Shown here one piece after another: positions 1-10,888 of a stretch of DNA of 50,335 nt. Position 1 is the first letter of the stretch. The number at the start of each line of letters is the position of its first letter. Source of the stretch: Ignavibacteria bacterium CG2_30_36_16 (GTDB taxonomy: Bacteria; Bacteroidota; Ignavibacteria; Ignavibacteriales; Ignavibacteriaceae); assembly GCA_001873185.1 (NCBI GenBank), contig MNYQ01000211.1, forward strand, positions 1 through 50,335, given 5' to 3'. A model generated the notes under the pieces. It searched no databases and was not told the DNA's origin. It saw only the letters and a list, made by a program, of their open reading frames with translations. A program made the position numbers and the translations under genes.

Positions 1-17
1 AATTAGTGTAATTTATT

Positions 18-47
18 TGCAGGCGCTTGGGTTTGCAAGCGCCTGCA
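18..47. terminator. Stem-loop, 12-bp perfect stem (tgcaggcgcttg / caagcgcctgca)
   Basis: Direct inverted repeat with 6-nt loop in AT-rich intergenic sequence, followed by an A/T-rich tract. Confidence 0.6.
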
Positions 48-318
48 TAATATATAAAAAAATATTGATTTTTTTTAATCCCTCAAATTTTTTCCAACTA
101 ACTATCGCCAACTGAAACCATGCGTCCGGAAAACATATTAACAAACAATTGTTATAAGCGGCAATTTAAATTTTCAAGATCAAAAAAAATATCGCCATCT
201 TGAGATGGAAACCGGCACATCTTTACTAATTTTGTATCCAATCATCAATAAATATTTTAAAGAAACTTTAAAGTGGGTTTTAACGTTTTATAATATGAAC
301 TAAAAAAGAAAATTATTT

Positions 319-1461
319 ATGGCTCTATTTTTTATAATCTTTTTTGCTGTTTACGGCAGCGCTAACTTTTATCTTTTTATAAGAGGATGGCAGGCGTTAT
401 CGGCTTATCCGGTTTTAAAACCTTTTTACACAGCAATATTTTTACTTTCGGCATCATCTTATATTGTGGCAAAATTTTTCAATGAAAGACTTACCGGCGG
501 GCTGTATGATTTCCTTCTTTGGATCGGTTCGCTCTGGTTCGCATTTATGCTTTATTTCTTTCTGTGGATATTACTGGTTGATTTAATACGATTAGCAAAT
601 CACTACATTCCATTCTTTCCTGTTTATGTTAAAGAAAATTATGGGCTAATCAAACTAATAACTTTCGCTGTTGTGCTTATATCCACCGGCGCTATTGTGC
701 TTGCCGGGTATTTTAATACGCGCATAATTGATATAAGAACATTAAACATAACAGCATCAAAAAAAGGAAGCGGCATTAAGGAACTCAATATAGTAATGGC
801 TTCCGATTTTCATTTGACGCCGGTTAATGACGGAAAATTGCTTAACGATATTGTTGAGAAAATTAATTCACTAAATCCCGACATAATTCTTTTCCCCGGC
901 GATATTGTTGACGAAAAATCAAAAATACTCGACAGAAGAAACATCGGCAAAGTATTTGAAAAATTAAAAACCAAATACGGCGTTTATGCATCAACCGGCA
1001 ACCATGAGTTTATAAGCGGTATAAAGCAGAGCGTTGATTATATGCAAAGGCACGGAATAAATGTACTGCGCGATACGTCAATAAAAATAAACGACAGCTT
1101 TTATATTGCAGCGCGGGATGACGTGAGTAAAAAAAGTTTTTCCGGCAGCGACAGAAAAAATATTCAAGAAGTACTTGCGGGAGTTGATAAAAACTTCCCG
1201 GTGATTCTGCTCGACCATACACCGATCCGTCTTGCTGAAGCAATGAATAATGATGTTACATTACAATTATCAGGGCATACGCATCACGGACAGATGTTAC
1301 CAATAAATTTGATTACTAAAGCAATCTATGATGTGAGCCGTGGATATTTGAAGAAGGGCAGCACTCACTATTATGTTTCTTCCGGAGTCGGAACCTGGGG
1401 TCCGCCTGTGCGTTCTGGCAGCCGTTCAGAAATAGTGAATATAAAAATAAAGTTTGAGTGA
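319..1461 (+). CDS. Membrane-anchored metallophosphoesterase (calcineurin-like, YkuE/YaeI type)
   Basis: N-terminal TM segments then metallophosphoesterase motifs: ASDFHLTP, FPGDIVDE, STGNHE, LSGHTHHGQ. Confidence 0.88.
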   Translation: MALFFIIFFAVYGSANFYLFIRGWQALSAYPVLKPFYTAIFLLSASSYIVAKFFNERLTGGLYDFLLWIGSLWFAFMLYFFLWILLVDLIRLANHYIPFFPVYVKENYGLIKLITFAVVLISTGAIVLAGYFNTRIIDIRTLNITASKKGSGIKELNIVMASDFHLTPVNDGKLLNDIVEKINSLNPDIILFPGDIVDEKSKILDRRNIGKVFEKLKTKYGVYASTGNHEFISGIKQSVDYMQRHGINVLRDTSIKINDSFYIAARDDVSKKSFSGSDRKNIQEVLAGVDKNFPVILLDHTPIRLAEAMNNDVTLQLSGHTHHGQMLPINLITKAIYDVSRGYLKKGSTHYYVSSGVGTWGPPVRSGSRSEIVNIKIKFE

Positions 1462-1586
1462 GCAGTAAGTTATAGAACTCAAGTTGACCGCAATAAAATA
1501 ATAGGTTTATTTTTTAACTCTGATCCTTTATCTAACGGACTGCCTATTTAGTTTTGCCTGTGCGGCTTATTACGTTTGCTCTACTG

Positions 1587-2411
1587 TTAATCATCACATC
1601 GTTCTTCAATTCTAACGCCAAATAGTTCGCAGCCGCCGTACTCGCAGCGATGGAGATAAAAACGAACATCCCACTTTTTATCTACGACAGTTTCTTTCTT
1701 CTGCTCATGCTTTGTATTTAAAGTTGCGGTAACTTCTATTGTATCTCTAACGTCAAAATTTTCATACGAAACAGTATGATTAACTACTTTCCCGCTTTTA
1801 TTTAACAACATGTTAAATGTATTATAAAAGTTTTCTCGCAATGGTTTCAAATCGTTGATGAACAAGGCATGATCGGCTAAATAAGTATAATAGTATTTCT
1901 CGTTTGCTTCCAGAAAAAGCTCTGTCAGCACCGAGTCAATAGCATCCTTCGAATCTAATTTATCGTTCGGGTGGAACTCCTCATAAATATAATTGCAAGT
2001 CCAGCCGGGTATTTTAATATTTTCAATTTCATTCTGCGGGAGTTCTTCGGTGAGAAAAATATAATAATCTCTATCGCTCACATCGCTTTTTTCAATAATG
2101 TCGATATTAATTTGATGATCAAAATAAATGTTTAAAACATTTTCAATTTCAGCGGCAATATTACCGGGCGAAATTTCATCAATGCTTTTAAAAATAGGGC
2201 TGCCGATGTATTCGGACACTTTTATAGAGACTGCATTTTCACTCAGGTTTTCATACTGCTCTACATTATTAAGGAAGTGATTCTCAATTTCCGGGTCAAC
2301 GCCGGATTCTGATTCATAAAAATCCGCACCGTATTTTTCCTCAAGTTCTTTTTTCTTTTTTTTGTTTTGTTCATTCAGAAAAAATTTCTTAGCATCCTCG
2401 GTGTAATCCAT
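1587..2411 (-). CDS. Hypothetical protein, partner of the downstream-encoded SNF2 helicase
   Basis: 274-aa ORF, 12 bp from the SNF2 gene on the same strand; no family recognised. Confidence 0.7.
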   Translation of the reverse strand: MDYTEDAKKFFLNEQNKKKKKELEEKYGADFYESESGVDPEIENHFLNNVEQYENLSENAVSIKVSEYIGSPIFKSIDEISPGNIAAEIENVLNIYFDHQINIDIIEKSDVSDRDYYIFLTEELPQNEIENIKIPGWTCNYIYEEFHPNDKLDSKDAIDSVLTELFLEANEKYYYTYLADHALFINDLKPLRENFYNTFNMLLNKSGKVVNHTVSYENFDVRDTIEVTATLNTKHEQKKETVVDKKWDVRFYLHRCEYGGCELFGVRIEERCDD

Positions 2412-2423
2412 ACAGCCTCCAAT

Positions 2424-5400
2424 TTATTCAAACAACATGTTAATATCTTCCTTAGTAAGATTTTTAAGCAGCCCCGAATCGGTTGATATTATTTCTTCAA
2501 CAAGTTTTTTCTTTTTTTCTTGAAGATGAAGTATCTTTTCTTCGATAGTATTTTTTGTGATAAATTTATAAACGAACACTTGTTTATCCTGCCCGATGCG
2601 GTGTACACGGTCTGTCGCCTGATTTTCAACGGCGGGGTTCCACCATGGATCGTAATGGAAAACATAATCGGCTTCGGTTAGATTTAGTCCGAATCCGCCG
2701 GCTTTTAAACTAATTAAAAAGATTTTTATTTCATCAGATTCTTTAAAATTCTTTATTCGTTCTTCTCTATTGATTGTGCTTCCGGTAAGATATTCATATT
2801 TAATATTTCCTTTTTCGAGATGCTCTTTCATAAGTTCCAGCATTTTAACAAACTGAGAAAAGACGAGAGCTTTATGTCCTTCCCCAACAACCTTTGTAAG
2901 CATCATTTTGAATTCTTCGAACTTACCCGACATTTTTTTATAGCTATTTTCCACAAGAATTGGATGGTTGCAAATTTGTCTTAACCGGAGCAATCCTTCC
3001 AAAACCTTAAATCCGCTTTTCTTAATTCCCTCCGTTTCTATCACTTTCAAAATTTCGTAACGAATTGAATCCCTCCAAAAATTATAAATGCGCGCTTGAT
3101 CTTTTTCCATTTCGCAGTAATGAATCGTTTCACTTTTCGGCGGTAATTCTTTTGCAACTAAATTTTTAGTTCGGCGCAATATGAACGGATAGATTGATCG
3201 CTTCAAAACAGCTAATGCATTTCCATCGCTGTTTTTTTGAATTCCCTTTACAAATGACTCGTTGAATTTATTATAAGAGCCAAACAGTCCCGGATTTAAA
3301 AATGACATTTGCGACCATAATTCCGTTAAATTATTTTCAATCGGTGTGCCTGTTAAGCAAAGGCGGTAATTAGATTTAAGATTCCGTATAGCTCTGCCAG
3401 TTCTTGAAATAGGATTCTTGATTTTTTGCGATTCATCTAAAATGATGTAATGAAATTTGAAATTGCTCAGAAAATTATAATCGCGCAAAACGATTCCATA
3501 ACTCATAATCACAACGTCATATTTGTTTAGATGCAGCTCGCTATCTTTCTTTCTATCGTTGCCGGTATGGTTTAGAACGGAAAGTGACGGAGCAAATTTA
3601 TTTATTTCATCAATCCAATTAAAAACAACGGAAGTAGGCGCAATAATCAAGTTAGTGAAATTTTCCTTTTTTGATTTTTCATTCAACAAAAGGGAAATAG
3701 CTTGAATCGTTTTCCCAAGCCCCATATCGTCCGCCAGAATACCGCCGAAGGAATATTCCTTAAGGAAATATAACCAATCAAAGCCCGCTTTTTGATAATC
3801 GCGCAGCTTGCCTTTTAAATTTTTTGGAAGCCTTACTTGATTAATTTGCTCAAAGGATTTTAACTTCTTTACTCTCTCTTTAAATATTTCATCGGCTTTA
3901 GAATCGGCGGTATCTTCAATTATTGAATCTAATGCCAAAACTTGAATTTGTGAGAACCGTAATTTAGAATCGTGCACTTCGCCAAAAGCTAATGAATGCC
4001 TAAACTTATTTATCCACTCAATTGGCAAAATTCCTGTTGATCCGTCAGATAATTTTACATATTGTTTTTTGCTTTTTATCGCTGCGGTTAAATCAGAAAA
4101 TGTTACCGATGTTCCGTTGAAATCTATTTCGGTATCTAAATCAAACCAATCAATGCCCGAAGTAACTTTGAATGAAACTTTAGGATAGGCAGTATTTACT
4201 TTGAATGAGTTGAGCTTATCCTGTCCCAAAATTTCAAATCCCATTGCCTTAATGCCTTCGAAATTATTTAGAAGGAAATCAATCGGCTTCTGCCTTGGTG
4301 TAAAAACACCTATGGCTACCTCTTTAACATACAGAGCCTTGATACTTTCATAAGCTATTTGTTCAAATTTTTTGTCTCTATATACTGTTAATATTTTCCC
4401 GTCGTTGAATATAGACGTCAACTCTTCTGCCGGGTCGTAATTGAAATTGTTATCGGTATAAACAAATTGCAATTTAATAAGTAGGCGGGAGTCGGTTTCT
4501 TCTAATAATATTTTTTTAGTCGGAGTTTCGTGTGTTTCTACAATTTCATATTTGTTTGAAATGATAGGAAGCCTTGAAGCGATCTTCGGTAGTAAATCGT
4601 TTTCAAAAGTATTTATAAGCTCCTTTGGAACATTGATACAAAATTTATTTTCGGAAAAGATTAACAGTTGACTGTAACTAAGTTTATTTATTTTAAACAT
4701 TTTTTTGTCTACTAAAATCCAGAGCGGATCGTCAAGAGCAGGCGTAAGTTCAGCCGAAGTGCTGATTTTTTCCCCTTCGGATTCAATTATTAATTTTATC
4801 GCTAAATTATTGTCGCTTTCTTCAATTTGTAAATATGCTTCGGCGGCAGTCTTTAAAACTTCGATTTTATCATAATTATAAACATCAAATAAATAAACAT
4901 CCTTACCCGGCAGAAAATTAAGAATCTCAGCTATCCTATTTCTCCGTCTGATTGCCTCCGGCGAAAAATCATTATAACCAAAGAAATACGTGTCATAGAT
5001 ATGTTCGGATAAATAATCGAGTAATATTTTTTCCTCAAAATTGATAGGCATAACTTTATTATAATTAATGCTTGCTGCGGTATCTACCGAGGAGATTGTG
5101 CCATCATCTTTTAATCTTTGTCTAACAGGTTTTATTGATATTCTGGAATATGACAGCGTAATAGCATATCCCATTTTGTGAATAACTTTATTGTCCTTAT
5201 TAAGGTGGTCTTCATGATTAACAAAAGGAGAGAAAATGGATTTTAACGATGCGGCTTCGGATTCTAATTTTATTTTGGCTAATTCTTTTTCAGGAATCGG
5301 TGTATAAGGTTTTACGCCTTTGTTATCATAATCGGATGTTAGATCAAACGATGCCTGTGCTATTTTTTTTAGCTCATTTAATCTTCTATCCTGATCAAAA

Positions 5401-5672
5401 TAGCCGTTAGCAATCATATAGTAAACTAATGCCGCAAGGTGTTTGCATTCGGCGGTATTGAAGTAGGGACAGGTACAATACATATCAATAGGTTCGAGGT
5501 CTTCCGCAAAAGCAATCTTAACAAAATAATTTTGACTACCCAAAACCGTCGCCGTAAAATAGTCATCCTTAATTTGAAAATTATTTATCAATTTTAATCT
5601 AAAATAACTTTTCCCCCTTTCCGCAATAGTGGGAGTAAAATATTTTTTCAAAATGTTATTAGAAAGGCTCAT
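2424..5672 (-). CDS. SWIM zinc-finger SNF2-family DEAD/DEAH-box helicase
   Basis: SWIM motif CTCPYFNTAECKH near the N-terminus; SNF2 motifs LADDMGLGKTIQ, ILDESQKIKN, LTGTPIEN, SLKAGGFGLNLTEADYVFHYDPWWNPAVENQATDRVHRIGQ. Confidence 0.95.
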   Translation of the reverse strand: MSLSNNILKKYFTPTIAERGKSYFRLKLINNFQIKDDYFTATVLGSQNYFVKIAFAEDLEPIDMYCTCPYFNTAECKHLAALVYYMIANGYFDQDRRLNELKKIAQASFDLTSDYDNKGVKPYTPIPEKELAKIKLESEAASLKSIFSPFVNHEDHLNKDNKVIHKMGYAITLSYSRISIKPVRQRLKDDGTISSVDTAASINYNKVMPINFEEKILLDYLSEHIYDTYFFGYNDFSPEAIRRRNRIAEILNFLPGKDVYLFDVYNYDKIEVLKTAAEAYLQIEESDNNLAIKLIIESEGEKISTSAELTPALDDPLWILVDKKMFKINKLSYSQLLIFSENKFCINVPKELINTFENDLLPKIASRLPIISNKYEIVETHETPTKKILLEETDSRLLIKLQFVYTDNNFNYDPAEELTSIFNDGKILTVYRDKKFEQIAYESIKALYVKEVAIGVFTPRQKPIDFLLNNFEGIKAMGFEILGQDKLNSFKVNTAYPKVSFKVTSGIDWFDLDTEIDFNGTSVTFSDLTAAIKSKKQYVKLSDGSTGILPIEWINKFRHSLAFGEVHDSKLRFSQIQVLALDSIIEDTADSKADEIFKERVKKLKSFEQINQVRLPKNLKGKLRDYQKAGFDWLYFLKEYSFGGILADDMGLGKTIQAISLLLNEKSKKENFTNLIIAPTSVVFNWIDEINKFAPSLSVLNHTGNDRKKDSELHLNKYDVVIMSYGIVLRDYNFLSNFKFHYIILDESQKIKNPISRTGRAIRNLKSNYRLCLTGTPIENNLTELWSQMSFLNPGLFGSYNKFNESFVKGIQKNSDGNALAVLKRSIYPFILRRTKNLVAKELPPKSETIHYCEMEKDQARIYNFWRDSIRYEILKVIETEGIKKSGFKVLEGLLRLRQICNHPILVENSYKKMSGKFEEFKMMLTKVVGEGHKALVFSQFVKMLELMKEHLEKGNIKYEYLTGSTINREERIKNFKESDEIKIFLISLKAGGFGLNLTEADYVFHYDPWWNPAVENQATDRVHRIGQDKQVFVYKFITKNTIEEKILHLQEKKKKLVEEIISTDSGLLKNLTKEDINMLFE

Positions 5673-5858
5673 AAATCTACTCGTTAATCGAAACTAATAA
5701 ATAAAATGTTGTGAATAAATATAGTGTAAAATAAGGAACAAATTTAAGATGAGTTGATTAATAAAAACAAAGCGAATTAGAATAGTCCGGTGAATTATAA
5801 CAAGTTAAATTTCTTCGCACGCTCTCAATAGTCTTCAAACACACCGGGCAATTAAAAA

Positions 5859-5881
5859 AGCCGGCGCTGTTAACACCGGCT
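5859..5881 (-). terminator. Probable rho-independent terminator of glnA
   Basis: agccggcg…caccggct hairpin; on the - strand followed by a T run (ggcttttttaatt). Confidence 0.7.
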
Positions 5882-5933
5882 ATAAACAAAGGGAAAATAC
5901 CTTTTGTCAGTTTTCTATCTATTCACCACAATC

Positions 5934-7361
5934 TTAAACATCATAATACAAATTAAACTCGAATGGATGCGGCTGCAGCGCCATCGGTCTAATTTCTTTT
6001 TCAACTTTATATTTTATCCATGTTTCAATAACGTCTTCAGTAAATACATCTCCTTTAAGAAGATATTCATGATCTTCGGCAAGCGCTTTTAAAGCAGCAT
6101 CCAAACTTCCCGGAGTTGATGGAACATTTTTCAATTCTTCGGGAGCCATATCATAAATGTCTTTATCAAGCGGTTCTCCCGGATCAATACGGTTTATAAT
6201 GCCATCTATACCTGCCATCAATATTGCTGAAAAAGCGAGATATGGATTACATGATGGATCCGGACATCTGAATTCCACACGTTTTGCTTTAGGACTGTTT
6301 GAATACATCGGGATGCGAATTGCCGCGCTTCGGTTGCGCTGAGAGTATGCAAGATTTACAGGCGCTTCGTAACCAGGCACAAGCCGCTTAAATGAATTTG
6401 TAGTTGGATTTGTAAAAGCAATTAACGAAGCGGCATGTTTTAAAAGTCCGCCTATAAAATATAAAGCAGACTCACTTAAGCCGGCATAGCCGTTGCCCGC
6501 AAAAAGAGGTTTCCCTTTTTTCCACAAGCTTGTGTGAACGTGCATACCGCTGCCGTTATCGCCAACAATCGGCTTTGGCATGTAAGTTACTGTTCGGTTG
6601 TTTTTACGCGCCGTATTTTTTACAATATATTTAAACATCAGAAGCTGATCTGCAGCTTTGATTATAGGCTGAAAATGCAGATCGATTTCACACTGCCCGC
6701 CGCTTGCAACTTCGTGATGCTGCGCTTCAACGTTTATACCGCATTTAATTAAATTAAGCACCATCTCGTTGCGCAAATCCATCAATTGGTCTGTCGGCGG
6801 AACCGGGAAATAACCTTCCTTGAAACGTGGTTTGTAACCAAGGTTCGGAGCTTCATCTCTGCCGCTGTTCCATCTTCCTTCAACCGAATCAACAACATAA
6901 AAACAACCGTTTGGTTTAGAATCGAAACGGACATCATCAAAAACAAAAAACTCTGCTTCGGGTCCAAAATAAGCTGTGTCGGCAATACCTGTTGAAAGAA
7001 GAAACGATTCCGCTTTCTGTGCAATATTGCGCGGGCATCGGCTGTATTTTTCTTTTGTCGCAGGTTCGTAAACATCGCATATAAGGCTTATTGTAGGCGC
7101 ATCGATGAAGGGATCTAAAAACATAGTTTCAGCATCGGGAATAATAAGCATATCGCTTTCGTTAATAACTTTCCAGCCGCGTATTGATGAACCATCGAAT
7201 CCAAATCCATCTTCGAACGAGCCGGCATCAAACTGGTTTACCGGAACAGTAAAATGCTGCCACTGTCCGGGAAAGTCCATAAACTTCATATCCACAAATT
7301 GAATATTATTTTCTTTAATATATTTTAACACCATTTCCGATGTTGATAACGCTTTAGCCAT
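5934..7361 (-). CDS. glnA: Glutamine synthetase, type I
   Basis: [80 protein letters not shown]. Confidence 0.97.
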   Translation of the reverse strand: MAKALSTSEMVLKYIKENNIQFVDMKFMDFPGQWQHFTVPVNQFDAGSFEDGFGFDGSSIRGWKVINESDMLIIPDAETMFLDPFIDAPTISLICDVYEPATKEKYSRCPRNIAQKAESFLLSTGIADTAYFGPEAEFFVFDDVRFDSKPNGCFYVVDSVEGRWNSGRDEAPNLGYKPRFKEGYFPVPPTDQLMDLRNEMVLNLIKCGINVEAQHHEVASGGQCEIDLHFQPIIKAADQLLMFKYIVKNTARKNNRTVTYMPKPIVGDNGSGMHVHTSLWKKGKPLFAGNGYAGLSESALYFIGGLLKHAASLIAFTNPTTNSFKRLVPGYEAPVNLAYSQRNRSAAIRIPMYSNSPKAKRVEFRCPDPSCNPYLAFSAILMAGIDGIINRIDPGEPLDKDIYDMAPEELKNVPSTPGSLDAALKALAEDHEYLLKGDVFTEDVIETWIKYKVEKEIRPMALQPHPFEFNLYYDV

Positions 7362-7378
7362 TTGGTCTCCTAAATTAA

Positions 7379-7834
7379 TTATTGTTTAGTTATTTCAATT
7401 TCAGTTGTTTCTTTAATTGTAGAAAGTACGTATGTAGTTTTTGTTGCCGCAACGCCGGGCCACGCCTGAATATCGCCGAGTAGTTTTTCGAGCGCCTCTG
7501 TGTTTTTAGTAATAGCCTTTAGCATGTGCGAGCCTTCGCCGAGCACCGAATGGCACTCTATAATGAGGGGATTGTTTTTAACCCGTTTGATAAGTTCATT
7601 ATAATGTTTTGATGAATCCATCACCACGAGAATGAAAGCCATTATGTCATAACCGAATACTTTTTTATCGACCTTAGCATAATAACCCTGTATGATTTTC
7701 TTTTCCTCAAGTTTATTTAATCTTTCACTTAAAGAAGGAATTGATAATCCAACCGCTTCAGCAAGCTGGCTGCGTTTTGTGCGTCCATCTTTCTGAAGCA
7801 TATTAAGAATTTGAACATCTATTGAATCGAACAT
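7379..7834 (-). CDS. Lrp/AsnC family transcriptional regulator
   Basis: N-terminal HTH ([52 protein letters not shown]) plus AsnC ligand domain; immediately upstream of glnA. Confidence 0.92.
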   Translation of the reverse strand: MFDSIDVQILNMLQKDGRTKRSQLAEAVGLSIPSLSERLNKLEEKKIIQGYYAKVDKKVFGYDIMAFILVVMDSSKHYNELIKRVKNNPLIIECHSVLGEGSHMLKAITKNTEALEKLLGDIQAWPGVAATKTTYVLSTIKETTEIEITKQ

Positions 7835-8301
7835 AAAATCCTAAAACTATTTTTATTGATTAAAACATTGGCGGCAAATATATGCTGCTGAAAACTTATT
7901 TGCAATAGTTATTATGTTAATTATGAAAAAATAACTTATTTATTTAGGCAATTATATCAAACCTGCCTCATTTTATAAGGCAGACCATCTTATCGCTTAA
8001 ACTTAGCAAATATTTGCAAAACAAATAAGGGTATTTCCAGATTCATTAAATTTCAATAGAATCTCTTGCAAAAGGTTTTCATGGATTGGATCGATTAAAC
8101 AAATTCGAAGCCGTTTGAGAAGAACTGACTTGTCTTCACTTCGCATTCATTCATTTCATGCAATCATGCCATTAAATTTTCTGCGTTAATAGTTTGCGAA
8201 AGAAAAAAATTAAGCATTCAGGTATTAAACAGTCCTAAGCCTGATTACATTGATTAACATACTATTCTTATTTACTTTTACGGGCACTTTATGTTTAGAT
8301 T

Positions 8302-9444
8302 ATGAAAAAAGTATTAATTTTAGGCTCTTCCGGTTCAATCGGTGTAAATGCATTAAATGTTATTAAAAATTTCCCCGATAGGTTCGAAGCCGCCGCACTC
8401 ACTGTAAACTCCAGAATCGATATCTTAGAGAAACAAGTAGAGGAATTTAATCCCCCGCTTGTTGTCGTTAAAGATGATGAAGCAGCAAAAAAATTGCGGA
8501 AAAAAATAGGGAATAAGTGCGAAGTATTATCCGGAATAAACGGTTTGATAAAAGCTGCTGCCGAATGTGAGTATGATATTTTACTCGGGGCAATGGTTGG
8601 TTTTGCTGGACTTGCGCCTACGCTCGAAGCTGTAAAGCGCGGTAAAAGAATTGCATTAGCAAATAAAGAAACACTTGTTGTAGCAGGCGAGTTATTTACT
8701 AAAATGGCTGATGAATATAATGCAGAAGTAATTCCGGTGGATTCGGAACACAGCGCCATTTTCCAGTGTCTTGTCGGCGAAAACAAACTTGAAGTTGAAA
8801 AAATAATTCTTACTGCTTCCGGCGGTCCGTTCTTAAATAAGAGCAAAGAAATTTTCAAAACCGTAACCGTGGAAGAAGCTTTAAATCATCCTAACTGGAA
8901 AATGGGGAGCAAGATTACTATTGATTCGGCTTCGATGATGAATAAAGGACTTGAAGTAATTGAAGCATACTGGTTATTTGGAATGCCGCCTGAAAAAATA
9001 GAGGTGGTTATACATCCCCAGTCTATAATACATTCGATGGTGCAGTATAACGACGGCTCAATAAAAGCTCAGCTCGGTTTGCCCGATATGAAACTGCCTA
9101 TTCAATATGCACTTACATATCCGGAAAGACTTAAAAATAATTTCGAACGAATTAATATGCCCGCTATTGGATCATTAAGTTTTTTGCAGCCTGATATGGA
9201 AAAATTTAAGTGTTTAAAAATTGCTTACGATGTTCTTGATGCTGGCGGAACGGCTCCCTGTGTACTGAATGCTGCAAATGAAATTGCAGTAGAAAAATTT
9301 TTAACCGGAAAAATAAAATTTTCGCAGATACCTGAATTTATTACTGAAGCGCTGAATAAGATTGAAAACCATACTGCGCCGTCGCTTGATGTTATTTATG
9401 AGTGCGATAATCGCACTCGCGAATTTGTAAAACAATTAAGTTAA
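8302..9444 (+). CDS. dxr: 1-deoxy-D-xylulose 5-phosphate reductoisomerase
   Basis: LGSSGSIGVNAL, LANKETLVVAGEL, PVDSEHSAIFQCL, TASGGPF, KITIDSASMMNKGLEVIEAYWLF. Confidence 0.96.
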   Translation: MKKVLILGSSGSIGVNALNVIKNFPDRFEAAALTVNSRIDILEKQVEEFNPPLVVVKDDEAAKKLRKKIGNKCEVLSGINGLIKAAAECEYDILLGAMVGFAGLAPTLEAVKRGKRIALANKETLVVAGELFTKMADEYNAEVIPVDSEHSAIFQCLVGENKLEVEKIILTASGGPFLNKSKEIFKTVTVEEALNHPNWKMGSKITIDSASMMNKGLEVIEAYWLFGMPPEKIEVVIHPQSIIHSMVQYNDGSIKAQLGLPDMKLPIQYALTYPERLKNNFERINMPAIGSLSFLQPDMEKFKCLKIAYDVLDAGGTAPCVLNAANEIAVEKFLTGKIKFSQIPEFITEALNKIENHTAPSLDVIYECDNRTREFVKQLS

Positions 9445-9462
9445 ACTGGAGAAATCTCTTTA

Positions 9463-10821
9463 ATGGATTATATTATTTATTTTGTTATAACAATAGGAAT
9501 TCTTGTTTTTATACATGAGTTCGGACATTTTGCCGCAGCTAAATTAACCGGTATGCGCGTAGATGTTTTTGCAATAGGCTTTGGTAAACGTCTCTTTGGG
9601 TGGAATAAAATTACAGGCTTTACATTCGGCGACCTCGCTAAAGATTGGGATGGACAGGGAAATACAGATTACCGGCTGTCTCTTCTTCCTCTTGGCGGTT
9701 ACGTCAAAATTGCAGGAATGGTAGATGAAAGTTTTGATACTGCCTTTGCAGATAAAGAACCGCAGCCATACGAATTCCGCGCAAAACCTACCTGGAAAAA
9801 AGTTGTTGTTATTAGCGCCGGCGTCTTTATGAATCTACTGCTTGCATTTATCATTTTCTGGGGCGCTAATTATTTTAAAGGAAAACAGGTAACTGACACT
9901 ACCACGCTTGCCTATGTTGAACAGCAAAGCGCAGCCGATTCTGCAGGGTTTAAAACCGGCGATAAAATTTTAGCGATCAATGGCAAGAAAACAAATTCAT
10001 GGGAAGATGTAAGAACTTTTATATTTATTAATACACTCGGAGAAGATTTAAAAGTAAAGTTGCTGCGTAACTCTCAGGCTCAAACTATTGATGTGCCGCG
10101 TAATAAAATACCAGATGAAGAATTGCAGCAAATATTATTTCTGATGCCGGAAGGTGTTTACCCTGCTGCTGGTGAAGTATTTGAAAAATCTCCGGCTGAA
10201 AATGCAGGAATAAAAGCCGGAGATATTTTTCTTGAAGTAAACAATCAACAAGTTTTTACAAGCAACCAGGTAATTGAGCTTGTATCGTCAAATCCCGAAA
10301 AAGAAATACCAATTAAATTAGTCCGTGAAAAAGATACTCTTACACTTCAGGCAACCCCCGGTGCAGACGGTAAAATTGGAATTGTTCTCGGACATTTTTA
10401 TACCGGCGGTGTTACTCATAAAGAATTCGGTTTCTTTGAGTCGTTTTATTATGCGTATATGGACATTGTGAATATGACTCAACTAACCTTTAGCATGGTA
10501 GGTAAAGTTTTTTCCGGGAATTTAGAATTCGGTAAAGCGTTTGGCGGACCGGTTAAGATTGCACAGATTGCAACCAGGTCAGCCGAGTCGGGATTTTCAA
10601 ATTTTCTATTTTTCCTTGCATTGCTCAGTTTGAGTTTGGCAATAATTAATATCATGCCTTTCCCCGTTTTAGACGGCGGACACCTTGCAATTATTTTAAT
10701 TGAAGGCGTAACAAAACGCGAGATTCCAATAAAAGTTAAAATAGCAATACAAAACGCCGGATTTGTTCTCTTGCTTTTATTGATGGCATTTATAATTTAT
10801 AATGATTTGCTAAACATCTAA
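9463..10821 (+). CDS. rseP: Site-2 protease (RIP metalloprotease RseP), PDZ-containing
   Basis: HEFGH zinc motif, PDZ-like segments, C-terminal NIMPFPVLDGGH. Confidence 0.95.
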   Translation: MDYIIYFVITIGILVFIHEFGHFAAAKLTGMRVDVFAIGFGKRLFGWNKITGFTFGDLAKDWDGQGNTDYRLSLLPLGGYVKIAGMVDESFDTAFADKEPQPYEFRAKPTWKKVVVISAGVFMNLLLAFIIFWGANYFKGKQVTDTTTLAYVEQQSAADSAGFKTGDKILAINGKKTNSWEDVRTFIFINTLGEDLKVKLLRNSQAQTIDVPRNKIPDEELQQILFLMPEGVYPAAGEVFEKSPAENAGIKAGDIFLEVNNQQVFTSNQVIELVSSNPEKEIPIKLVREKDTLTLQATPGADGKIGIVLGHFYTGGVTHKEFGFFESFYYAYMDIVNMTQLTFSMVGKVFSGNLEFGKAFGGPVKIAQIATRSAESGFSNFLFFLALLSLSLAIINIMPFPVLDGGHLAIILIEGVTKREIPIKVKIAIQNAGFVLLLLLMAFIIYNDLLNI

Positions 10822-10861
10822 AATATTTTTTTTAGTTGTTTAGTTTCTTCCACAAAATACT

Positions 10862-10888
10862 AAAGGAGCTTTTTTGCAGAGCTCCTTT
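10862..10888. terminator. Hairpin between convergent rseP and outer-membrane protein genes
   Basis: aaaggagct…agctccttt 9-bp stem. Confidence 0.5.

Noticed and set aside
1010-1243. Antisense ORF (77 aa, -) within the metallophosphoesterase gene, and similar shadow ORFs elsewhere (e.g. 6534-6752 +, 8295-8858 -, 30088-30423 +, 44117-44362 -, 49630-49989 +)
   Set aside because: Fully overlap confidently assigned genes on the other strand, with low-complexity or non-protein-like translations.
8859-9440. Possible tRNA or structured RNA genes in intergenic/coding regions
   Set aside because: No cloverleaf-consistent sequence with a GTTCRANNC T-arm seen anywhere I inspected; a tRNAscan-SE run would be decisive.
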